A DNA stretch of 64,000 bases from Yersinia mollaretii ATCC 43969 (GTDB taxonomy: Bacteria; Pseudomonadota; Gammaproteobacteria; Enterobacterales; Enterobacteriaceae): the NCBI RefSeq assembly GCF_013282725.1, contig NZ_CP054043.1, positions 4,340,001 through 4,404,000 on the forward strand, written 5' to 3'. Both the position numbers and the translations under genes were made by a program. Below are positions 34,463 to 44,274 of the stretch, piece after piece. How positions within the stretch are numbered: the first letter of the stretch is position 1; each line of letters starts with the position of its first letter. The notes beneath the pieces were generated by a model, which made no database searches, was not told the DNA's origin, and saw nothing but the letters and a program-made list of their open reading frames with translations.

Positions 34463-35749
34463 TTATTGAGCAGACTTATCTTCCGCCGCATCAAGAATCT
34501 CTTCTTCTGCGCGGAATAAGCTGATCACTTTGAACAGCAGGCTTAGGCCGATGCCAACCACGGTCGCCAGCGCCATGCCTTTAAGCTCAGTCGCGCCAAT
34601 GTTCACTTTTGCGCCACTCACCCCGATGATCAAGATAACCGAGGTTAAGATCAGGTTTTGTGCCTTGTTATAGTCCACTTTTGACTCGATCAACACTCGG
34701 ATGCCTGATGCCGCAATCACGCCGTACAACAGCAGTGAAACACCGCCCATCACGGGAACAGGAACCGCTTGAATGGCGGCCGCAAGTTTACCGACACAAG
34801 AGAGCATAATCGCCAGAATCGCCGCACCACCGATGACCCAAGTGCTGTAAACACGGGTGATCGCCATCACGCCGATATTTTCGCCATAAGTGGTATTTGG
34901 CGTGGAGCCGAAGAAACCAGAGATGACAGTAGAAATACCGTTGGCGAACATCGAACGATGCAGACCGGGGTCGCGAATTAAATCTTTTTTCACAATGTTG
35001 GCCGTCACCACCAGATGCCCGATATGCTCGGCAATCACCACCAGTGCCGCAGGCAAGATGGTCAGGATGGCGAACCACTCAAAACGTGGGGTATAGAAGG
35101 TCGGCAAAGCAAACCAATGGGCTTCGCTAATCGGCGTTAAATCAACCACACCCATCACGAATGACAGAGCATAACCGACCAATACCCCAATCAGAATAGG
35201 GATGATGGCGAAGAAGCCACGGAACAGCACCGAACCCAAGATGGTCACCCCTAAGGTCACCATTGATATAATGATAGTGGTTGAATCTACCGTCACCCCT
35301 TGTGCGGGCAGCAGCCCCGCCATGCCGGCAGCAACCCCGGCTAACTCAAGGCCGATAACAGCAACAATCGCCCCCATCGCCGCTGGCGGGAATATCACAT
35401 CCAACCAGCCCGTCCCGGCTTTTTTCACAATCAGCGCCACCAGACAGAACAGCACGCCGCACATGATAAAGCCCCCCAGCGCGACTTCGTACCCTAATGG
35501 CAACAACAGTAACACTGGTGAGATAAATGCAAAACTTGACCCCAGATAAGCCGGAATTTTGCCCTTACAGATGAACAGATAGAGCAAGGTGCCGATGCCG
35601 TTGAACAGCAGCACCGTGGCCGGGTTAATTTTAAACAGGATAGGAACTAAAACGGTGGCACCGAACATGGCGAACAAATGTTGAAAACTCAGGGGGATCG
35701 TCTGGAGCAGCGGTGGGCGCTCGCTGACGCCAATGGTGCGACGGCTCAT
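34463..35749 (-). CDS. uraA: Uracil:proton symporter UraA
   Basis: The 428-aa protein of the NCS2 family has 14 hydrophobic spans. It imports uracil. Family sequences visible are PLSFQHLFAMFGATVLVP at the N-terminus and GSTPNTTYGENIGVMAITRVYS in the substrate-site region. It lies downstream of upp, separated by a strong hairpin with a T8 tail, as expected for the salvage pair. Confidence 0.97.
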   Translation of the reverse strand: MSRRTIGVSERPPLLQTIPLSFQHLFAMFGATVLVPILFKINPATVLLFNGIGTLLYLFICKGKIPAYLGSSFAFISPVLLLLPLGYEVALGGFIMCGVLFCLVALIVKKAGTGWLDVIFPPAAMGAIVAVIGLELAGVAAGMAGLLPAQGVTVDSTTIIISMVTLGVTILGSVLFRGFFAIIPILIGVLVGYALSFVMGVVDLTPISEAHWFALPTFYTPRFEWFAILTILPAALVVIAEHIGHLVVTANIVKKDLIRDPGLHRSMFANGISTVISGFFGSTPNTTYGENIGVMAITRVYSTWVIGGAAILAIMLSCVGKLAAAIQAVPVPVMGGVSLLLYGVIAASGIRVLIESKVDYNKAQNLILTSVILIIGVSGAKVNIGATELKGMALATVVGIGLSLLFKVISLFRAEEEILDAAEDKSAQ

Positions 35750-35792
35750 TCTTCTATCCTCTTCAATGGTGTGATTTATGCTAAAAATTATT

Positions 35793-35820
35793 CAAAAAAA
35801 AGCCGACTATCGAGTCGGCT
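35793..35820 (-). terminator. Strong terminator/attenuator between upp and uraA
   Basis: AGCCGACT-ATCG-AGTCGGCT is a perfect 8-bp stem with a T8 run after it on the minus strand. It lies 9 bp after the upp stop and 43 bp before uraA, so uraA receives only read-through from upp or has its own start. Confidence 0.9.
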
Positions 35821-35829
35821 ATCTGAAGG

Positions 35830-36456
35830 TTACTTCGTTCCGAAAATCTTATCACCGGCATCACCCAACCCTGGGATGATGTAACCCTGTTCGTTCAAGC
35901 CCTGATCGATAGAGGCGGTGTATAGCTCAACATCTGGATGGGCGGCTTCCAATGCTTTGATGCCTTCCGGTGCCGCAACCAAGACCAAGACTTTAATGCT
36001 CTGGCAGCCCGCTTTCTTCAGCAGGTCAATGGTCGCAATCATCGAACCACCGGTGGCTAGCATCGGGTCAACCACCAACGCCATGCGCTCATTGATATTT
36101 GAAACCAATTTCTGGAAGTAAGGAACTGGCTTTAGCGTCTCTTCATCACGATAGACACCGACCACGCTGATGCGGGCGCTCGGTACATTCTCTAACACCC
36201 CTTCCATCATGCCCAAACCGGCACGCAGAATCGGCACCACAGTGATTTTTTTACCTTTAATCTGTTCTACTTCAACCGGCCCGTTCCAACCCTCGATGGT
36301 CACTTTTTCAGTTTCCAGATCGGCGGTTGCCACGTAAGTCAGTAAACTCCCCACTTCAGACGCTAACTCGCGAAAACGCTTCGTACTGATATCATTTTCA
36401 CGCATCAAACCAAGTTTATGTTTTACTAGCGGGTGTTTCACCTCAACGATCTTCAT
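35830..36456 (-). CDS. upp: Uracil phosphoribosyltransferase
   Basis: The 208-aa enzyme makes UMP from uracil and PRPP. The PRPP-binding motif is [12 protein letters not shown], and the C-terminal uracil site is [20 protein letters not shown] 36456 with AGGAG gives the E. coli length (208); the longer frame to 36489 is rejected. The promoter carries a GATTTTTTTGG start region. Confidence 0.97.
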   Translation of the reverse strand: MKIVEVKHPLVKHKLGLMRENDISTKRFRELASEVGSLLTYVATADLETEKVTIEGWNGPVEVEQIKGKKITVVPILRAGLGMMEGVLENVPSARISVVGVYRDEETLKPVPYFQKLVSNINERMALVVDPMLATGGSMIATIDLLKKAGCQSIKVLVLVAAPEGIKALEAAHPDVELYTASIDQGLNEQGYIIPGLGDAGDKIFGTK

Positions 36457-36485
36457 TATTTTTCTCCTGGTTAGGCGACTGGCGG

Positions 36486-36507
36486 CCAAAAAAATCGCGA
36501 GATTATA
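36486..36507 (-). promoter_or_regulatory. upp promoter with UTP-sensitive start tract
   Basis: On the minus strand TATAAT (36507-36502) is followed by CTCGC and then GATTTTTTTGG (36496-36486). E. coli upp has the same arrangement (TATAAT, then GAT8G). There UTP level controls choice of start base and stuttering in the T-run. The tract is seen here; regulation is inferred from E. coli. Confidence 0.85.
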
Positions 36508-36610
36508 CCGCCTTTTTTTTTGAACGCCACAATGAATAGCCTGATTCAGATCAATAGAAAATCATTATTAAGTCAAGAAAGCTAAAAATCAGCGTGATGT
36601 CACAAGCCAC

Positions 36611-36626
36611 TCGCAAACGTTTGCCT
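36611..36626 (+). promoter_or_regulatory. PurR operator upstream of purM
   Basis: TCGCAAACGTTTGCCT contains the perfect palindrome GCAAACGTTTGC, the PurR core. It lies about 60 bp before the purM start; a TAGAAT at 36633 could be the -10, so PurR would block the promoter when hypoxanthine or guanine is present. Confidence 0.9.
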
Positions 36627-36683
36627 GCGCTGTTAGAATTGTCGCGTTTTCTTTAAACCGCCAACCGCCGTGGGGACCTCGCA

Positions 36684-37727
36684 GTGACCAACAAAACCTC
36701 TCTCAGCTATAAAGACGCAGGTGTAGATATTGATGCCGGCAATGACCTTGTTGATCGCATAAAAGGTGTGGTTAAACAGACCCGTCGCCCAGAGGTCATG
36801 GGTGGATTGGGCGGCTTCGGTGCCCTGTGCGCTTTACCGCAAAAATACCGTGAACCTATTTTAGTTTCAGGTACCGATGGCGTGGGCACCAAGCTGCGTC
36901 TGGCGATGGACCTGAAACGCCACGATACCATCGGTATCGATTTAGTGGCCATGTGTGTCAACGATCTGGTGGTACAAGGTGCAGAACCCCTGTTCTTCCT
37001 CGACTACTTCGCCACCGGTAAACTGGATGTGGATACCGCCGCCAGTGTGATTACCGGTATCGCCGAAGGGTGCAAACAGTCAGGTTGTGCGCTGGTCGGC
37101 GGCGAAACTGCCGAAATGCCGGGCATGTACCACGGCGAAGATTATGACGTGGCTGGCTTCTGTGTTGGTGTGGTCGAAAAATCTGAAATCATCGATGGCA
37201 CCAAAGTGACGCCGGGTGATGTTCTGGTGGCCTTAGGTGCCAGCGGCCCACACTCCAATGGCTATTCTCTGGTGCGCAAAATTCTGGAAGTCAGTAACAC
37301 CAACCCAGAACAGACCCAGTTGGAAGGCAAATCGCTGGCCGATCATTTGCTGGAACCGACCAAAATCTACGTAAAATCGATTCTGAGTCTGATTGAACAA
37401 CTGGATATTCATGCGATTGCTCACCTGACCGGCGGCGGCTTCTGGGAGAATATCCCTCGCGTATTACCGCAAGGCACTCAAGCGGTTATCGATGAAGCGA
37501 GCTGGCAGTGGCCGGCAGTATTTAGCTGGTTGCAGCAAGCCGGGAATGTGAGCCGCCACGAAATGTACCGCACCTTTAACTGTGGTGTCGGCATGGTGGT
37601 TGCTCTCCCTGCGGAACTGGCGGATAAAGCGGTTGAGTTGCTGACCGCATCTGGCGAAAAAGCGTGGAAAATCGGTGTGATCGCCGCCGCCGCTGAAGGC
37701 GCTGAACAAGTTATTATTAATCCATAG
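36684..37727 (+). CDS. purM: Phosphoribosylformylglycinamidine cyclo-ligase (AIR synthetase)
   Basis: The 347-aa enzyme closes the imidazole ring in purine synthesis. It starts with GTG 36684 ([19 protein letters not shown]), preceded by GGGGAC. The family motifs [11 protein letters not shown] and [11 protein letters not shown] are visible. It is divergent from upp and heads the purMN operon under a PurR box. An ERIC is inserted between it and purN. Confidence 0.97.
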   Translation: MTNKTSLSYKDAGVDIDAGNDLVDRIKGVVKQTRRPEVMGGLGGFGALCALPQKYREPILVSGTDGVGTKLRLAMDLKRHDTIGIDLVAMCVNDLVVQGAEPLFFLDYFATGKLDVDTAASVITGIAEGCKQSGCALVGGETAEMPGMYHGEDYDVAGFCVGVVEKSEIIDGTKVTPGDVLVALGASGPHSNGYSLVRKILEVSNTNPEQTQLEGKSLADHLLEPTKIYVKSILSLIEQLDIHAIAHLTGGGFWENIPRVLPQGTQAVIDEASWQWPAVFSWLQQAGNVSRHEMYRTFNCGVGMVVALPAELADKAVELLTASGEKAWKIGVIAAAAEGAEQVIINP

Positions 37728-37773
37728 TATTATTTTAGATATATCGCTATTTTTTAATGTCAACATTGACGCC

Positions 37774-37918
37774 TATACCCAAGGTTATTGGAGTTGCAGG
37801 TAGGCGACAAGTGAACGCATCCCGATGAGCTTATTTATAAGCAAGGCTAACGGCCCGTAAGTGATTCGGGTTCGTGAGCGCAGCTAACACCCCTGCAACT
37901 TCAAGAACGAAGGGTATA
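37774..37918. repeat. ERIC with internal insert, between purM and purN
   Basis: The 145-bp copy runs from TATACCCAAGG to GAACGAAGGGTATA. It contains the extra ATTTATAAGCAAGGCTAACG segment also found at about 2840-2930. Its last base is the A of the purN ATG, so the element supplies the purN ribosome-binding region (GAAGGGTAT). Confidence 0.9.
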
Positions 37919-38556
37919 TGAAGAGAATCGTTGTTTTAGTCTCAGGCCAAGGAAGCAACCTACAAGCCCTGATCGACGCCCAGCAGCAAGGGCGGATTTC
38001 AGGTCAGATTAGCGCGGTATTCAGCAATAATCCTGAGGCTTATGGGCTGGAACGGGCTGAATTGGCAGGCATTTCACATCATGCTCTGGATGCCAAAGCC
38101 TTTACTGACCGCACCAGTTTTGATGCGGCATTAGCCCAAGCTATCGACCAATATCAGCCGGATTTGCTGGTACTGGCGGGTTATATGCGCATTCTCAGCC
38201 CGGCGTTTGTCCAGCACTATGCTGGGCGGATGTTAAATATCCACCCCTCTCTGCTGCCAAAATACCCTGGTCTGCACACACACCGTCAGGCACTGGAAAA
38301 CGGCGATCAGGAGCACGGCACCTCTGTCCATTTTGTGACTGAGGAGCTGGATGGCGGCCCAGTGATTCTGCAAGCTAAAGTCCCTATTTTTAGTGATGAT
38401 ACCGAAGAGGATGTCGTCGAGAGAGTGCAAACTCAGGAGCACAGCATCTATCCACTGGTGGTGGGTTGGTTTACTGATGGCCGTCTGACCATGCATGATA
38501 ATGCGGCTTGGCTGGATGGTGAGCGCTTGCCCGCACAGGGACATGCCGCTGAATAA
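37918..38556 (+). CDS. purN: Phosphoribosylglycinamide formyltransferase PurN
   Basis: The 212-aa enzyme transfers formyl from 10-formyl-THF to GAR. The catalytic Asn/His region MLNIHPSLLPKYPGLHTH and the Asp region in HFVTEELDGGPVI are conserved, and the N-terminal phosphate loop is VLVSGQGSNLQALID. In E. coli purN follows purM directly; here the two are 190 bp apart because of an ERIC that reaches the start codon. Confidence 0.96.
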   Translation: MKRIVVLVSGQGSNLQALIDAQQQGRISGQISAVFSNNPEAYGLERAELAGISHHALDAKAFTDRTSFDAALAQAIDQYQPDLLVLAGYMRILSPAFVQHYAGRMLNIHPSLLPKYPGLHTHRQALENGDQEHGTSVHFVTEELDGGPVILQAKVPIFSDDTEEDVVERVQTQEHSIYPLVVGWFTDGRLTMHDNAAWLDGERLPAQGHAAE

Positions 38557-38602
38557 AAATGGCCGTTAAATAGATACTTTGCTTGTTAAATAGATATTGG
38601 CG

Positions 38603-38637
38603 AAAGGCGCTACCATTTTATGGCGAGCGCCTTTTTT
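38603..38637 (+). terminator. Terminator of purMN
   Basis: AAAGGCGCT pairs with AGCGCCTTT around ACCATTTTATGGCG and is followed by T6. Just before it TTAAATAGATA is repeated. Confidence 0.85.
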
Positions 38638-38715
38638 AATTCTCTCGTGCTTACACCTTATGCTAAGAGTATAATTTTTATGGCAGCAACCGCTGTCGCA
38701 ACATGAGGAATAAGT

Positions 38716-39261
38716 ATGTCTACCACCAGCAGCGTCCGTTTACGTCCACTTGAACGGGATGATCTGCCGTTTGTCCATCAGTTAGATAACAATGCCAGTG
38801 TGATGCGCTATTGGTTCGAGGAGCCTTACGAGGCATTTGTCGAACTCTCTGATCTCTACGATAAACATATTCACGACCAGAGCGAACGCCGCTTTATTAT
38901 TGAAAGTCAGGGCACCAAAGTCGGTTTGGTCGAGTTAGTTGAGATTAACCATATTCACCGCCGAGCTGAGTTTCAGATTATTATTGACCCAGCCCATCAA
39001 GGCAAAGGCCATGCGGGAACGGCAGCAAAACTGGCGATGGAATACGGCTTTTCAGTGTTGAATTTGTACAAACTTTATCTGATCGTGGATAAAGAGAATA
39101 AAAAAGCCATCCATATCTACAGCAAGTTAGGTTTTGAAGTGGAAGGTGAACTGAAGCAAGAGTTCTTTATCAATGGTGAATACCGTACTGTTATTCGTAT
39201 GTGCATTTTTCAGCCACAATATTTGGCTAAATATAAAACGCCATCGATAAAGAGTGCTTAA
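38716..39261 (+). CDS. speG: Spermidine N1-acetyltransferase SpeG
   Basis: The 181-aa cytoplasmic GNAT enzyme acetylates spermidine and detoxifies excess polyamine. It matches E. coli SpeG through [20 protein letters not shown], the polyamine-site block [15 protein letters not shown] and the acetyl-CoA loop [20 protein letters not shown] precedes ATG 38716. It is monocistronic. E. coli speG is elsewhere, so the placement beside purN is a lineage trait. Confidence 0.95.
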   Translation: MSTTSSVRLRPLERDDLPFVHQLDNNASVMRYWFEEPYEAFVELSDLYDKHIHDQSERRFIIESQGTKVGLVELVEINHIHRRAEFQIIIDPAHQGKGHAGTAAKLAMEYGFSVLNLYKLYLIVDKENKKAIHIYSKLGFEVEGELKQEFFINGEYRTVIRMCIFQPQYLAKYKTPSIKSA

Positions 39262-39302
39262 TTGAGCGCCGTATTGGGGCCATCCGGCCCCAATTAAAGG
39301 CC

Positions 39303-40115
39303 TCAACCATAACGCCCGGTAATATAATCTTCCGTGCGCCGCTGATGGGGCGAAGTAAACAGAGCATCAGTATTGTTATACTCCACCAAACTCCCCTGAT
39401 GAATAAACGCGGTATAGTCTGACACCCGCGCCGCCTGCTGCATGTTATGAGTCACCAACACCACGGTATATTGCTGTTTTAGTGTGGTAATTAGCTCTTC
39501 AATGGTCAGCGTTGAAATAGGGTCGAGAGCCGACGTCGGCTCATCCAGCAACAACACTTCCGGCTCGATCGCAATGGCTCTGGCTATCACCAAGCGCTGC
39601 TGCTGGCCGCTTGAGAGACGAAACGCATTTTCTCGCAACCGATCTTTCACCTCATGCCATAGCGCCGCCGCCCGCAGTGAGCGCTCAACGGCGTCATCAA
39701 GCACCCGACGATCACGAACTCCCTGCAAGCGCAGCCCATATACAACATTCTCATAAATTGATTTCGGGAATGGGTTCGGCCGCTGAAAGACCATGCCGAC
39801 CCGCCGACGCAATGCGGCAACATCAGTGGGTTTGCTGGTGATGATCTCGCCGCCCAGACGAATCTCCCCCTCGAGGCGACAGTTATCCAGCAGATCATTC
39901 ATGCGGTTGAAACAGCGCAATAAGGTGGATTTACCGCAACCGGACGGACCAATCAGTGCGGTGACACGGTGCTTCGGCACATTAAACGAAATATCATGCA
40001 GCACCTGTTTGTCGCCATAGAATAGATTGAGCTTTTCGACCGCCAGTGCCGTTTGCTCGTCAGTCAATTGCTGCACATCAAACAGTGGCAGCGCATCCGG
40101 CATCAAAAGTCCCAT
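39303..40115 (-). CDS. pstB: Phosphate ABC transporter ATP-binding protein (second copy type, PstB2)
   Basis: The 270-aa ATPase has Walker [10 protein letters not shown], a signature of LSSGQQQR (one residue off LSGGQ), Walker [14 protein letters not shown] and [13 protein letters not shown], typical of PstB. It powers phosphate uptake with the PstC/PstA pair upstream (28-bp gap). phoU and pstS are not adjacent, unlike the main pstSCAB-phoU operon. Confidence 0.93.
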   Translation of the reverse strand: MGLLMPDALPLFDVQQLTDEQTALAVEKLNLFYGDKQVLHDISFNVPKHRVTALIGPSGCGKSTLLRCFNRMNDLLDNCRLEGEIRLGGEIITSKPTDVAALRRRVGMVFQRPNPFPKSIYENVVYGLRLQGVRDRRVLDDAVERSLRAAALWHEVKDRLRENAFRLSSGQQQRLVIARAIAIEPEVLLLDEPTSALDPISTLTIEELITTLKQQYTVVLVTHNMQQAARVSDYTAFIHQGSLVEYNNTDALFTSPHQRRTEDYITGRYG

Positions 40116-40143
40116 ATTTCGTCCTGCGGGTTAAAAAGTGCAA

Positions 40144-41814
40144 TCACAGCATTAAACCTCGGTACTTTTCGCGTAAGTAATGGCGAATGCCGATAGCTGC
40201 TAAATTAAGGCCAACCACGATGATCACCAGCAGCAGTGCGGTGGCGAAGACTAATGGGCGGGCCGCTTCCACATTGGGGCTTTGGAATGCCATATCGTAG
40301 ATCTGGAAGCTCAAATGCATAAATTTACGTTCCAAATGCAGGAACGGGAAGATGCCATCCACCGGCAACAGCGGGGCCGATTTTACCACGCCCACCAGCA
40401 TCAGCGGGGCAGTCTCACCCGCCGCCCGTGCCACGGCTAAAATCAGCCCGGTGATCATCGCCGGAGCCGCCATCGGCAGCACAATGTGCCACAGTGTCTC
40501 GGCTTTACTGGCCCCCAGCGCTTGCGAGCCTTGTCGCAAGCTGGCCGGGATGCGAGATAGCCCCTCTTCGGTGGCGACAATCACCACCGGCAGTGTCAGT
40601 AGCGCCAGCGTCAAGGCGGCCCACAATACGCCCGGCGTGCCAAATGTTGGGTTGGGCAACGCCTCGGCATAAAAGAGCTTATCCAATGATCCGCCAATAA
40701 AATAGACAAAAAATCCGAGGCCAAATACGCCATAGACAATGGAGGGCACCCCCGCCAAATTCACCACAGAAATACGAATCATCCGGGTCAGCACGTTTTT
40801 ACCCGCGTATTCATGCAGATAAACTGCCGCAATCACCCCCAATGGCATGACGACGATGGACATCAGTATCACCATCAGCACAGTGCCAAAAATAGCGGGG
40901 AAAACACCGCCTTCGGTACTGGCATTACGCGGATTATCGGTCAAGAATTGATGAACCTGCGCCCCCCAGTGGCGTAATTTATCACCCAAATTCATGTCAT
41001 TGGGATACCAAGCACGGTTGACCTGACTGAGTGACATGGGGTGAATTTGCCCATTCATGTCCCGCAGCAACAAGGTATAGCGGTTTTGCTCGGTTTGCAG
41101 GTCGCGCAGCTTCTCCATCATCGCCAAATGGCGGCGCTGTAGCTCTCCCCACTCAGCTTCAATGCTGTCTTGCGATTTGCTGTCGAGCGAACCGGTCATT
41201 TGCAGGCGTTTTTTCTGTAGCCGCAACGCCTCAAATTGCTGATTAAGCATATTCATCTGTCGGTACTGAATATCTTTTGACTGCCGCACTAGCCCCTGAA
41301 TGACAGGAATTAGCTTTTGCAGCTCTTGCGCCAAATTATCGCCCACCAGTGGCTGGCCGTTATCCAGCATTCCCGCGAGAAAACCGTAGGCCGTGCCATG
41401 GTTTTGCCGATCGAGCACCAATACCGCTTTAGGCTGTGTGCGTTGCTGAATATCGCTATCAAGCAGCCGATGAAAATCCTGCCCCTGAATCTCTCGATTG
41501 CCAGTTTTGATCAGATAGCGGGTCACCGTTTCGCCCGCTTCTGGCGGCAAAATCACCCCCGCCTGTTCCAGTTGCTGACGCGGCAGTGACTGTTGCTGAT
41601 AAATTTCGCCGATCACGGTAACCGGGCCTGCCGCCGTCTGTTTAAGCTCAAACAGGTAAACTGGCGCGGGCCAGAAATAGCGCATCCCCTGCCCGGCTAA
41701 TAGCAACACAATCCCCAGCAGCGCCAGCAGACTGATGCTCACAGCGCCAGCCGTCAGCCAGATCCACGGCGAGCCGGAGGCAAACCACTTTTGGGTCGCG
41801 CCTGTCGTCGTCAT
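40144..41814 (-). CDS. pstA: PstA-type phosphate permease with large periplasmic insertion
   Basis: At 556 aa this is nearly twice the usual PstA (~295). After TM1 (about 15-42) comes a ~260-residue extracytoplasmic segment with a predicted coiled coil (roughly 185-255, rich in Q, L, E, R). The normal permease core follows (from VFPAIFGTVLMVILM), with the ABC-contact loop LRQGSQALGASKAET. The start overlaps the pstC stop by ATGA. The insertion could bind partners or phosphate; this is inference. Confidence 0.88.
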   Translation of the reverse strand: MTTTGATQKWFASGSPWIWLTAGAVSISLLALLGIVLLLAGQGMRYFWPAPVYLFELKQTAAGPVTVIGEIYQQQSLPRQQLEQAGVILPPEAGETVTRYLIKTGNREIQGQDFHRLLDSDIQQRTQPKAVLVLDRQNHGTAYGFLAGMLDNGQPLVGDNLAQELQKLIPVIQGLVRQSKDIQYRQMNMLNQQFEALRLQKKRLQMTGSLDSKSQDSIEAEWGELQRRHLAMMEKLRDLQTEQNRYTLLLRDMNGQIHPMSLSQVNRAWYPNDMNLGDKLRHWGAQVHQFLTDNPRNASTEGGVFPAIFGTVLMVILMSIVVMPLGVIAAVYLHEYAGKNVLTRMIRISVVNLAGVPSIVYGVFGLGFFVYFIGGSLDKLFYAEALPNPTFGTPGVLWAALTLALLTLPVVIVATEEGLSRIPASLRQGSQALGASKAETLWHIVLPMAAPAMITGLILAVARAAGETAPLMLVGVVKSAPLLPVDGIFPFLHLERKFMHLSFQIYDMAFQSPNVEAARPLVFATALLLVIIVVGLNLAAIGIRHYLREKYRGLML

Positions 41815-44060
41815 GCCGTCCGCTCCATCTGATAGCGCTCACGCAGCCGCAAACGAATGGCTTCGGCGAGCGTGTTCACTAAAAAGGTGAAACAAAACAG
41901 TACCAACGCCGTTAAAAATAGCACCCGATAATGCCCACTCCCCACCACGGCTTCCGGCATCTCAATAGCGATATTGGCGGCCATCGCGCGCAGCCCCTGA
42001 AAAATGCTGCCATCAATAATGGGGGTGTTACCGGTCGCCATCAGCACAATCATCGTCTCACCGACTGCACGACCAAAACCAATCATCAGGGCGGAAAAAA
42101 TACCCGCAAAGGCCGAGGGCAACACCACGCGCACCACCGTCTGCCAAGGGGTCGCCCCCAGCGCCAGTGAACCTTGACTCAGCGACGGCGGCACACTAAA
42201 GAGGGCATCTTCCGCCAGTGAGAAGATCACCGGCACCAGAGCAAATCCCATCGCGACACCGACCACTAGCGCATTGCGCTGATCATAGTTGTCGCCCAAC
42301 CATTCATGTAGCGGCAGCCCCAGCGTCCACACCGACAATTTTGGCCCTAGCCACAAGGCCAACCACCCCGTCAGCAGAATCACGGGCAACAACACGATGA
42401 CATCCCAACCCGCAGGCCGTGACCACTGCACTTTTTCCGCCAGACGCGCACTGCCCCAACCGCACAATAGGATGGCGAATGCCAACAGCAGCGGCAGCAA
42501 TAAAATACCCGCCAGATAATTTTCAATCACGGGTGCCAGCCAAATTCCGGCGATCAAACCGATCACCACCGTCGGGAATGCCCCCATCATCTCAATGGCG
42601 GGTTTCACCACGCGCCGCAAGCCCGCCGACATGAAATAGGCGGTGTAAATAGCCCCCGCCAGTGCCAATGGAATGGCAAATAACATGGCGTAACCCGCCG
42701 CCTTCAATGTGCCGAAAATAATCGGCACTAAACTGAATTTGGCCTGATAGCTCTCTTCGGCGGAGCTTGATTGCCACACATAAGCCGGTTCCGGGTAATT
42801 TTCGTACCACACCCGTTGCCACAAACTGCGCCAGTTGATGTCAGGATAGTGGTTATCCACCTGATAAGAGGACCACCCCGTGGCACTCTCCACCAGCAGA
42901 TGATCGCCCCAAGGGGAGAATGCCGCATGGGTGATCCCCTCGGGCATTTTTTGTTGCAGCAGCGGTGTGGATTGAAGGCTGGAGAAAAGGGATAGCTCGC
43001 CTTGTGGCGATAATGACGCAAAGACCCGCCGCAGGTTTTCGGTGGTCAGTAAGCCCTTACCCGCTGGGGTAAAACTGCGAATGCGCGTTAAATGGAACTG
43101 ATTGTCCGGCGCTTTACGCACGTCGAACCATTGCGTTAACTGACCGTCCGGCGACTGCACCAGCAGCGATTTCCCCCCAGCCAACAGCGAGAGGGTCAAT
43201 GGCCCATCGACAGCATGTTTATCCTCCCGCAACGACACCACCTCGCGCAGTGTCAGCTCGGTGCCAAGCGAATAGAGGTACAACTGATTGCCCGATAGCA
43301 GATAGAGCAACCGCCCATCTGGGGTCAAAAGCAACTGCTCGACCGATGGCGCATCCGTCAATTCGGTGATTTGCTGCCCCTGCGCACTGAACTCCCCGGC
43401 CAGCAAGCGGCCATCTTCGGTCACAGCGGCCAGTGAAAATTGCTCTGGTTGCGGTTCAGCCAGCACTAAGTGGTGTAAGCGCTGGCCTTTCAAATCCATC
43501 AGGCGCGGTTGATCACCGAGCGGAAATTGCCAGCGGGGCGGTGTCGCCGAAAAATCAGGCTGTACCAGAAGAAGCCGACCCTTGCTCAGGCCCAATCCAT
43601 ATAGAGGCTGCTCCCCCACCGCGCGGCTGATGGATACGGGCGGTGACGACAATATCTGCTCACTGATTAGGCTGCCTGCGGGAGACTCCCCCTGCGCATT
43701 GAGTCGAATAAAGTCGCCTTTGCCCTGATTATCAATGCGATAGGCCACCTGCCCTTGAGTATCAAGGCCGAGTGCGATGGTTGGCGCACTGCGATTGACG
43801 GCAAACTGATGAGGCAAACTCATCGTGGCGGGCTTAAATAGGGGGAATACGGCGTACAGTAAATAGACGAAAATCAGCATCAGTGTCAGTAATACCAGCA
43901 AGCCGCTGCCTGTCACCACCATACGCACCAGACGATCAATGACAGCTCGGCGCTTATCTCTCCCTGATGGTGTTACTACGCCCACTTGCTGCTGCATCTT
44001 TGATTGCCCCATGCCCTTACGCCATTTCCGTCTATTGTTAGTTATCAATCCAATCGGCAC
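41811..44060 (-). CDS. pstC: PstC-type phosphate permease with large periplasmic beta-propeller-like domain
   Basis: The ~749-aa protein is more than twice the usual PstC. TM1 (about 48-72) is followed by ~370 residues of repeated beta-rich segments (such as LLLTPDGRLLYLLSGNQLYLY, THAAFSPWGDHLLVES), then the PstC core (IIFGTLKAAGYAMLFAIPLA) with the ABC loop LSQGSLALGATPWQT. The start is open: GTG 44060, ATG 44012 or ATG 43997. It heads pstC-pstA-pstB under a candidate Pho box. Similar large PstC/PstA proteins occur in Vibrio-type second pst operons. Confidence 0.88.
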   Translation of the reverse strand: MPIGLITNNRRKWRKGMGQSKMQQQVGVVTPSGRDKRRAVIDRLVRMVVTGSGLLVLLTLMLIFVYLLYAVFPLFKPATMSLPHQFAVNRSAPTIALGLDTQGQVAYRIDNQGKGDFIRLNAQGESPAGSLISEQILSSPPVSISRAVGEQPLYGLGLSKGRLLLVQPDFSATPPRWQFPLGDQPRLMDLKGQRLHHLVLAEPQPEQFSLAAVTEDGRLLAGEFSAQGQQITELTDAPSVEQLLLTPDGRLLYLLSGNQLYLYSLGTELTLREVVSLREDKHAVDGPLTLSLLAGGKSLLVQSPDGQLTQWFDVRKAPDNQFHLTRIRSFTPAGKGLLTTENLRRVFASLSPQGELSLFSSLQSTPLLQQKMPEGITHAAFSPWGDHLLVESATGWSSYQVDNHYPDINWRSLWQRVWYENYPEPAYVWQSSSAEESYQAKFSLVPIIFGTLKAAGYAMLFAIPLALAGAIYTAYFMSAGLRRVVKPAIEMMGAFPTVVIGLIAGIWLAPVIENYLAGILLLPLLLAFAILLCGWGSARLAEKVQWSRPAGWDVIVLLPVILLTGWLALWLGPKLSVWTLGLPLHEWLGDNYDQRNALVVGVAMGFALVPVIFSLAEDALFSVPPSLSQGSLALGATPWQTVVRVVLPSAFAGIFSALMIGFGRAVGETMIVLMATGNTPIIDGSIFQGLRAMAANIAIEMPEAVVGSGHYRVLFLTALVLFCFTFLVNTLAEAIRLRLRERYQMERTA

Positions 44061-44097
44061 TATTTAGCAACCATAGCGCTAGATGACCGAGCATCTT

Positions 44098-44126
44098 ATG
44101 TCACTTTTGTGGCATTTGCATGACAA
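44098..44126 (-). promoter_or_regulatory. Candidate Pho box between pstC and ppk
   Basis: Read on the minus strand: TTGTCAT-GCAA-ATGCCAC-AAAA-GTGACAT, three TGTCA-like units at exact 11-bp spacing, as in PhoB sites. It is 38 bp before the longest pstC start and about 150 bp before ppk, so it could serve either gene. Confidence 0.7.
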
Positions 44127-44274
44127 TGCTATAGACCCGCCATCTTAAAATCTATTGGATAGAGTGACTAGCGAATAAAGTTAACTCATGATATCTGTTG
44201 GACTTTATTATCATTCTTTCGCAATAATGTTAACGGACACTAAATACTCCCACAATCATCTTACTGGAGTTGCA

